A stretch of DNA of 10,375 bases from Desulfobacterales bacterium. Its GTDB lineage: Bacteria > Desulfobacterota > Desulfobacteria > Desulfobacterales > 4be13. Both the position numbers and the translations under genes were made by a program. Position 1 is the stretch's first letter; each line of letters begins with the position of its first letter. Of this stretch, positions 1-6,100 are shown in pieces. The notes below the pieces were generated by a model. That model was not told the DNA's origin. It saw only the letters and a program-made list of their open reading frames with translations, and did no database searches. The stretch lies in the NCBI GenBank assembly GCA_029940115.1, contig JAOZRQ010000190.1, forward strand, positions 1-10,375, read 5' to 3'.

Positions 1-157
1 CTGAGCTCGCCGAAGTCTGAGCTCACGCCGAAGTCCGAGCCGAGCGAGGGGGTACATTGCCAAATCCGGCGGCTCGGATTTGCCAATCGTTCGACGGCTC
101 GACTGAGCTCGCCGAAGTCTGAGCTCACGCCGAAGTCCGAGCCGAGCGAGGGGGTAC
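1..157. repeat. 55-bp perfect direct repeat with central hairpin
   Basis: Positions 1-55 and 103-157 are identical over 55 bp, offset by 102 bp. Each copy has an internal near-tandem, with CTGAGCTC..GCCGAAGT appearing at 1-16 and again at 17-34. The spacer holds an imperfect hairpin at 56-87: CAAATCCG at 61-68 pairs with CGGATTTG at 75-82, and ATTG/CAAT extend the stem past one C-C mismatch. No open reading frame here looks real. The first copy begins at the window edge, so the array may extend further left. It resembles intergenic repeat clutter rather than a gene; no function can be assigned. Confidence 0.9.
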
Positions 158-188
158 GAACTCAAAAAGTGGTGTACTAGGCCCGTGA

Positions 189-287
189 TCCGGAGTGCGA
201 GTGAGTTTGGAGACGGGTGACTCGCAAAGCAAGCTTTGCACTCCGGATGGATGATGAGGCACTTGCAAAGCAAGCTTTGCACTCCGG
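189..287. repeat. Two copies of a palindromic intergenic repeat
   Basis: Two copies of GCAAAGCAAGCTTTGC followed by ACTCCGG lie at 224-246 and 265-287. The core is self-complementary (GCAAAGC/GCTTTGC around AA). An inverted partner of the 3' half, TCCGGAGTGC, lies at 189-198, opposite GCACTCCGGA at 238-247, so a larger hairpin can form. The same element recurs at 2086-2104, 3002-3023 and 3039-3060. It is translatable, but the resulting peptide is a repeat artefact and not part of the downstream protein. Confidence 0.9.
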
Positions 288-310
288 ATATTGGGACGCA
301 CAAAGAAAGA

Positions 311-315
311 GGAGG
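311..315 (+). promoter_or_regulatory. Shine-Dalgarno GGAGG that fixes the start at 322
   Basis: A consensus GGAGG ends six bases before the ATG at 322. The same frame is open further upstream (ATG at 217), but those 35 codons run through two palindromic repeat copies and have no comparable ribosome-binding site. Confidence 0.8.
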
Positions 316-321
316 AACGAA

Positions 322-2064
322 ATGCGAATTTGGCTTGAAGAGAGGATAGGGGATCCCGACCTGTTCACCGGCAGGAAAAAGGAACTGGCGTATTTTGCGA
401 ACTGGATTGACCGGACAAAACGAAAGATATCCCAAAGCACGGCCATTCTCTCCCGAAGAAAGACTGGCAAGACCGCGCTGTTGCAAAGGCTGTACAATCT
501 CACCTTTGACAGAGATGACAGGGTGGTCCCTTTTTATTATGAAATCAGGGAAACCGATCAGTGGCTGGGCGATTTCGCAACCGACTTTTTTCTCAACTTC
601 ATTTACCAGTATATGGCTTTCAGAACCCGGAAGGCGGAATACCTGGAACGAGTTGAGACAGGCAGTCTGGGACATGCCTTGAAAATTGCTGACAAAGAGG
701 GATTTGATTACGCGGCAGATACGATCAGGACGGTTCTGCGTCTGACAGAAGAGGAAAACACGGACCGGCTCTGGAATGTCGCAAGAGAGGCTCCCCGGAT
801 GATGGCCCAGCATTATGACGGATTTGCTGTCCAGATGATTGACGAATTCCAGTTCATCAACAGGTTTGTATTCAGAGACAAAGCCTGTGAGAACTGCATC
901 GAGAATCTTGCCGGCAGCTATCTGCACACCTGCGAATACAAGAACGCGCCGCTCCTTGTCACCGGCAGTTGGGTGGGGTGGCTCATGGATGATCTGAACA
1001 AGCTGCTTCCCGGGAGATTCACCAAATATCCCATGAGAAGTCTGCCAGAAGACGAGACGCTCGAGATGATATTCAGATATTCCCTTCTCCAAGACATTCC
1101 CGTGACCGAGGAGAGCGCCTGGCTGATCGCCAAGCTGACCGAGGGGAACCCCTTTTACATCAGCTCGCTGTTCCGCTCTGCGTTTGAAGGCAGGGATCTC
1201 AACACGCCGGAGGGGGTGCGGAAGACTCTCGAGCATGAAACCCTTGATCTAAACGGATCCGTGAATGCGACATGGATGGAGTACATTGAGTCGGCCTTTC
1301 CGAGAATCAACGATGTCCATGCCAAGGAGATCGTGCTCTACCTGTCAAAGCGCAGGGACAGAAAGGTTGGCCACAGCGAAATCAAGGAAAAGCTCGGGCT
1401 GGAGATGAGCGATCCGGAACTGGAGAAAAAGCTGAAGGCCCTGTTCAGGAGCGACATCATCGAGGAGGATGGCGGTTGCTACAGAGGCGTCCGTGACAAC
1501 ATCTTCGACAAGGTGTTCCGACGGAGCTACTCGGATGACATCCATCGTTTCGTCACGACGGAGGCCCCGGCCGAAAACAGGGCATTGCTTGAGAAGCTGA
1601 GGAAAGATCACAAGAGGCTTCTCGGAGATTACGGCCGCCATAAGGGCGCGTTCGCCGAGTTTGCGATCACACACCACCTCCGTTTCCGAGCGTACAAAGA
1701 GACTGCGTCGTACAAGGCCATGATGGAAAACCTGCCAGACGATTTCCGGTTTGAGGATTATGAGACGGTATGGTCATACAACTCCCCACCGTTGCATGAT
1801 CCGGAATTCCAGATTGACATTTTCGCCAAGGCCGCCAAAGGTGGACACTCCCTTCTCGGCGAGGTGAAGAATCGGAAGGCGAAGTTCTCCGTGAAAGAAG
1901 CCCGGGAATTCCTGGAAAAGGCCGGGGAACTGGCGAAGCTTGAAAAGATCGGCAAGGCTTTGCTGTTCGTCTTTTCCGTGGGCGGGTTTCATAAGAACAC
2001 CCTTGCATATCTGAAAAAACAGGGGATCGCGTGGACGAGCGACAAACGGTGGCTGGAGAAGTGA
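322..2064 (+). CDS. AAA+ ATPase fused to a PD-(D/E)XK nuclease-like domain
   Basis: The 580-residue protein opens with a short lead and an ATPase_2/archaeal-ATPase type P-loop domain. The Walker A motif is SRRKTGKT at residues 44-51, with Ser replacing the usual first Gly. Walker B is VQMIDE at 170-175, and a sensor-like strand LLVTGS lies at 211-216. EGNPFYI at 274-280 matches the GNPFYL-like lid signature of this family. A winged-helix-like region follows at about 330-400. The C-terminal 140 residues carry a nuclease-like pattern: E446, then D499 in QIDIF, then E514-x-K516 in LLGEVK. Family members are often orphan genes in archaea and anaerobic bacteria, and their roles are mostly unknown; ATP-dependent DNA processing, defence or element maintenance are all possible. 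It has no transmembrane segment and is probably cytoplasmic. The activase follows after 85 bp. The domain call is fairly firm; the cellular role is unknown. Confidence 0.85.
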   Translation: MRIWLEERIGDPDLFTGRKKELAYFANWIDRTKRKISQSTAILSRRKTGKTALLQRLYNLTFDRDDRVVPFYYEIRETDQWLGDFATDFFLNFIYQYMAFRTRKAEYLERVETGSLGHALKIADKEGFDYAADTIRTVLRLTEEENTDRLWNVAREAPRMMAQHYDGFAVQMIDEFQFINRFVFRDKACENCIENLAGSYLHTCEYKNAPLLVTGSWVGWLMDDLNKLLPGRFTKYPMRSLPEDETLEMIFRYSLLQDIPVTEESAWLIAKLTEGNPFYISSLFRSAFEGRDLNTPEGVRKTLEHETLDLNGSVNATWMEYIESAFPRINDVHAKEIVLYLSKRRDRKVGHSEIKEKLGLEMSDPELEKKLKALFRSDIIEEDGGCYRGVRDNIFDKVFRRSYSDDIHRFVTTEAPAENRALLEKLRKDHKRLLGDYGRHKGAFAEFAITHHLRFRAYKETASYKAMMENLPDDFRFEDYETVWSYNSPPLHDPEFQIDIFAKAAKGGHSLLGEVKNRKAKFSVKEAREFLEKAGELAKLEKIGKALLFVFSVGGFHKNTLAYLKKQGIAWTSDKRWLEK

Positions 2065-2068
2065 ATGC

Positions 2069-2104
2069 CCCGGAGCGATGTGAAAACAAGCTTTGCACTC
2101 CGGA
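2069..2104. repeat. Degenerate copy of the palindromic intergenic repeat
   Basis: ACAAGCTTTGCACTCCGGA at 2086-2104 is the right half of the repeat found at 224-287 and 3002-3060. A decayed left arm (CCCGGAG, 2069-2075) sits upstream. It fills most of the 85-bp gap between the ATPase and activase genes, and the 19 in-frame codons before the true activase start at 2150 derive partly from it. Confidence 0.8.
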
Positions 2105-2139
2105 GAGGATTTTGCCCGGAAATTTTTTTCTTTTGCCAA

Positions 2140-2143
2140 GAGG
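2140..2143 (+). promoter_or_regulatory. Shine-Dalgarno GAGG for the start at 2150
   Basis: GAGG lies six bases upstream of the ATG at 2150. It supports this start over the in-frame ATG at 2093, which lies inside the repeat. Confidence 0.65.
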
Positions 2144-2149
2144 TATATA

Positions 2150-2923
2150 ATGACATCACACCCCATTTTTGCAGGCATTGATGTGGGCGCATCAAGGACC
2201 AAGGTGGCGATCCTGGATGCTGACAAGAACCTGATTGGCCACAAGGTGAAACGATCCGGCACGGATTTCGCAGCCACAGCGGATGAATGTCTGAGGGTTT
2301 CCCTAAAAATGGCTCATGCGTCGGAGAATGAGATTGTTCGGACGGTGTCCACCGGATATGGCCGGAAGAATGTCTCCTTTGCCCAGGAGAGCAAGACGGA
2401 GATCGGTTGCCATGCCAAGGGATGCTATCATTACTTTCCCATGGCCATCACCATCATTGACATCGGGGGGCAGGACAACAAGATCATCAAATTGGATGAA
2501 GACGGCACCCGCTCCAGCTTCAAGATGAACCGGAAATGCGCGGCCGGAACTGGCGCGTTTCTGGAGGAGATGTCTCCGCGTCTCGACGTCGCGCTTGAAG
2601 ATATGGACACCTTGGCCAAGCAGTCCGAAAACATGGTGAGGCTGGGGAGCTTCTGCACGGTCTTTTCCGGAACCGAGGTGCTGGAGAACATCCGTCATGG
2701 CAAACAGGTGCCGGATATCATCAAGGGGCTTTTCTTCTCGGTCGTCAAACGGGTGATGGAGATGGACTCGTTCACCGAGAATGTGGTGATGACCGGCGGC
2801 GTGGTCGCACATAATCCATATCTCGTGAAGATGACCGAGGAGATCATTGAACGGGAGATACTCGTTCCAGAACATCCCCAACTGACCGGAGCCATCGGCG
2901 CTGCGTTATACGCAATGTTCTGA
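2150..2923 (+). CDS. BadF/BadG/HgdC-family acyl-CoA dehydratase activase
   Basis: This 257-residue ASKHA-fold ATPase is of the usual length for the activator of 2-hydroxyacyl-CoA dehydratases and benzoyl-CoA-reductase-type enzymes. Known members are homodimers that share one [4Fe-4S] cluster and use ATP hydrolysis to inject a low-potential electron into the partner enzyme. Visible motifs are the phosphate-1 loop GIDVGASRTK (residues 9-18), phosphate-2 DIGGQDNK (104-111), NRKCAAGTGAFLEE (127-140), FCTVFSGTEVL (168-178) and the adenosine loop MTGGVVAHN (214-222). Cys130 and Cys169 are the expected cluster ligands; their 39-residue spacing equals that of Cys127 and Cys166 in the Acidaminococcus HgdC. 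No dehydratase or reductase subunit is adjacent, so the substrate cannot be named. The protein should be cytoplasmic and oxygen-sensitive. Confidence 0.93.
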   Translation: MTSHPIFAGIDVGASRTKVAILDADKNLIGHKVKRSGTDFAATADECLRVSLKMAHASENEIVRTVSTGYGRKNVSFAQESKTEIGCHAKGCYHYFPMAITIIDIGGQDNKIIKLDEDGTRSSFKMNRKCAAGTGAFLEEMSPRLDVALEDMDTLAKQSENMVRLGSFCTVFSGTEVLENIRHGKQVPDIIKGLFFSVVKRVMEMDSFTENVVMTGGVVAHNPYLVKMTEEIIEREILVPEHPQLTGAIGAALYAMF

Positions 2924-2990
2924 TACTCGGAGTCCAGTTCCCCATGCCAAAATCGGAGGAAATCTCTTTTGATTCACATGAAAAAGATTG

Positions 2991-3060
2991 TCCGGAGTGC
3001 ACAAAGCAAGCTTTGCACTCCGGAGATGGATGCACACACAAAGCAAGCTTTGCACTCCGG
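2991..3060. repeat. Complete and partial copies of the palindromic repeat
   Basis: The best copy spans 2991-3024: TCCGGAGTGC at 2991-3000 pairs with GCACTCCGGA at 3015-3024, and AAAGC/GCTTT form an inner stem around AA with a two-base bulge. A second copy lacking the left arm lies at 3039-3060. Both have the same orientation as the copies upstream of the two preceding genes. They occupy the 256-bp gap before the kinase gene. Confidence 0.9.
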
Positions 3061-3134
3061 CCTTGACCATCGTTTCGGCCACCCTGGATTTGGCAATCCA
3101 GGCCGAGCAAGGTTGGTCCAAACAATGATCAAGG
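3061..3134. repeat. Two nested inverted repeats in the activase-kinase spacer
   Basis: The outer arms, CCTTGACCATCGTT at 3061-3074 and AACAATGATCAAGG at 3121-3134, pair at 12 of 14 positions. An inner perfect hairpin has CCTGGATT (3083-3090), the loop TGGC, and AATCCAGG (3095-3102). There is no T-run after either stem, so it is not an obvious intrinsic terminator. Parts resemble the 56-157 region: GGATTTGGCAAT here against GGATTTGCCAAT there, followed in both places by GCCGAGC. Confidence 0.75.
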
Positions 3135-3140
3135 TCCCCA

Positions 3141-3161
3141 TAGCCCATTGCCGCTCGCCCA
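3141..3161. repeat. Three TCGCCCA-type heptamers before the kinase start
   Basis: Three consecutive heptamers, TAGCCCA, TTGCCGC and TCGCCCA, match the unit of the array inside the kinase REC2 domain (7893-7974). They end nine bases before the kinase Shine-Dalgarno GAGG at 3171-3174. Only one arm is visible here. The copy number is small, so the match could be partly chance. Confidence 0.5.
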
Positions 3162-3179
3162 TTAATAAACGAGGAAATC

Positions 3180-6100
3180 ATGCAAAACACGGTTGAAGAG
3201 AATATGTGCAGGGACATTGTGGAGAACGCCAACAGCATCATCTTCCGGGCAACGCCGGAATGGCGGATCACCTTCTTCAACAAGTTTGCCCAGAAATTTT
3301 TCGGCTACACCGAGGATGAGATTCTCGGGAAAAGCATCGTGGGCACCATCGTTCCCGAGAGAGAATCGACTGGCCGTGATCTGGCCGAATTGATAGACGA
3401 TATCGGCCGACATCCGGAGAGATACCGTTACAATGAGAATGAAAACATCCGCAAAGATGGAGAGCGGGTGTGGGTGGCCTGGTCCAACAAGGTGCTGACG
3501 GATGAGAAGGGGAACATTGCCGAGATATTATGCATCGGAAACGACATGACGTATCGCAAGAAGGTCGAAACCGAACAGATGGAACGGGAGATGAATCTTG
3601 CGACCCTTGTCTCAATTCAGCAACGGCTCCTCTCCCTCGAATGGAAAGATGAGGATTATGCCGACATATTGGGTCGGTTGGGGGAGATTGCCCAGGTCAG
3701 CCGGACATATATTTTTGAAAACTCCCGGGATGCCGATGGCAGGCTCCTGATGAGTCAGACTGCGGAATGGTGCGCCCCGGGAATCACCCCTCAGATGGAC
3801 AATCCGGAATTGCAGAACCAGCCATATGAGGTGATTCCCCGATGGGAGGAGGTGTTGGGAGAGGGGGATATCATCGCCGGGCCTGTGAGGGATTTCCCGG
3901 AATCGGAGCGGGAGATTTTCGAACATCAGGAGATTCTCTCCCTTCTGGCGATCCCCCTGACGGTCGGGGGCGAATTTTTCGGGTTTGTCGGATTTGACGA
4001 CTGCCAAGAGCCTCGCAACTGGCGGCATCCGGAGATATCGCTCTTACAGTCCGCGGCGGTGGCCATCTCAATGGCCAAGGAGAAAAGGCAGACCGAAATC
4101 GCGCTCAAACGTGCGAATGAAACCTTGGAGTCCCGTGTCCATGAGTTGTCCATGCTCAATCATGCCGCTCAGACAATCACCTCAATGATCGACATCGACG
4201 CGATCCTGAACCGGACTGCGGAGATCATGACCCGCCTCTTCACGGTCCGAGGAACCCTCATCGGCCTGTTTGATGAGAGGCAGAGCGAACTCCGGATACT
4301 GGCCCATCACATTTCGGACAACAGGGCGGGGGAGAGTCTGGCCGGCTTTGTCTTGGATGCCAGCAGGTCCCTCGGTGTCAGACGTCTCCTTGACACAGGA
4401 GAATCGTTCGTCATCTCCGATGCCCAGACCAATCCGATGATCAAGCCCTTCCACAAACTGGCACATGCCCGGGGGATATCCTGCCTCATGAACATCCCCT
4501 TGCAGACGAGGGGCAGGATCATCGGCGTGATGACGGTGACCGAAGACATGCCGAACAGGGAATTCTCCACCGCCGAAGTGAGACTCGCGGAGACCATTGC
4601 CGGCCAGATCGCCGGTGCGATTGAAAATGCGAGGCTGTTTGAGAAGGCTCAGAAGAATGAGGCATTGTTGAATGAAACCCAGAAGATCACCGGAATCGGC
4701 GGGTGGGAGCTCCATGTCAGAAACAGTGAGTCCGTCATGACAGAACCGCTGGTTCTGACGGAACAAGCCCATCATATATTCGAGATTCCCACAGATTATC
4801 AGACGACCATTCACGAAGCCATAGAGACATTCATCGCTCCCAGACATCGGAAGATCGCCAAGCAGACCCTGCAAAAAGTGCTTGAGGACGGCCAGCCTTA
4901 TGATCTGGAAATAGAGATTGTGACGGCAAGAGGCGATCAGTTGTGGACCCGAATGATGGGAAATGCCCACAAAAAGAATGGCAGGCTCGTGAAATTGTCA
5001 GGCACGTTTCAGGATGTTCACCAAAGCAAGCTGGCCAAAGAGGCGTTGGAAAAGGCGAACCATGCCCTCAGGGCGCTGACCGAATGCCGGCGAGCCTTGA
5101 TCCACTCCACAGATGAGGAGACCCTGATGAACGACATATGCCGGATCCTTGTCGAAGTCGCGGGGTATCAACTGGCTTGGATCGGGTTTGCGGAACATGA
5201 CGCCACAAAAACCGTGCGGCCAATCGCTCAGTTCGGATATGAACACGGATATCTGGAATCCGTGACCATCCGTTGGGGGGATGATGAATTCGGACAAGGG
5301 CCCACTGGCAGAGCCATTCGAGAAGGCGTCACCCAAGCTTCGAGAAACATTCTGACGGATTCCAGATATGAACCCTGGCGTTCCCAAGCCATGCAGCGAG
5401 GGTATGCCTCATCTGTTGCGGTCCCGCTCATGTCGGGCCATACGGTCGTCGGCGCGATGAACCTCTATGCAAAAAAAGCCGCGGCCTTTGATGCGGATGA
5501 GATCAGCCTGCTGGAGGATCTCGCGGCCGATCTCATGTACGGCCTCACTGCGCTCCGAACCCGTGCCGAGCGTGACCGGGCAGAGACGGTGATCCTCAAG
5601 GAGCGGCGGTTTCTGCAAGAAGTTTTTGAGGCGATTCAGGACGGCATCAACATTCTTGACAGACACCTCACCATCCTGCGAACCAACCCCACAATTGAAC
5701 GGTGGTATTCTCATAAGATGCCGCTTGTCGGCAGAAAATGCTTTGAGGCATACTATGACCGATCCGAACCCTGCGAAGGCTGTCCGATGGAGACCCTGTT
5801 CCGAACCGAAGCCTTTCAGACCAAGGAAACCCTGTTCAGAAGCCATGACGGAAAGGAGAGATGGGTGGAGGTCTATGCCTTTCCCATGAGGGATGTCGCA
5901 GGAGAGATCACCGGCGTGGTCGAATATATTCGTGAAATCACCGAACGCAAGCTGGCCTGGGAGGCGGCCCAGCTGAACCAGTCGAGGCTCGAAACCTTGG
6001 TCTCGCTGAATCGGATGACCGGACTGAGCCGGCGGAAGATCGCGGATTATGTGCTTGAGAAGGGGATCAAACTGACCCGAAGCAAAATCGGCTTCATCAG

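Noticed and set aside
217..321. Extending the AAA+ ATPase upstream to the ATG at 217
   Set aside because: The extra 35 codons translate intergenic repeats, while a consensus Shine-Dalgarno sits just before the ATG at 322.
2969..3196. Small plus-strand frame with GGAGG upstream of a TTG start
   Set aside because: After eight codons it runs through two palindromic repeats and into the kinase start; the protein is repeat-derived. It could be the stub of a lost gene, but nothing recognisable remains.
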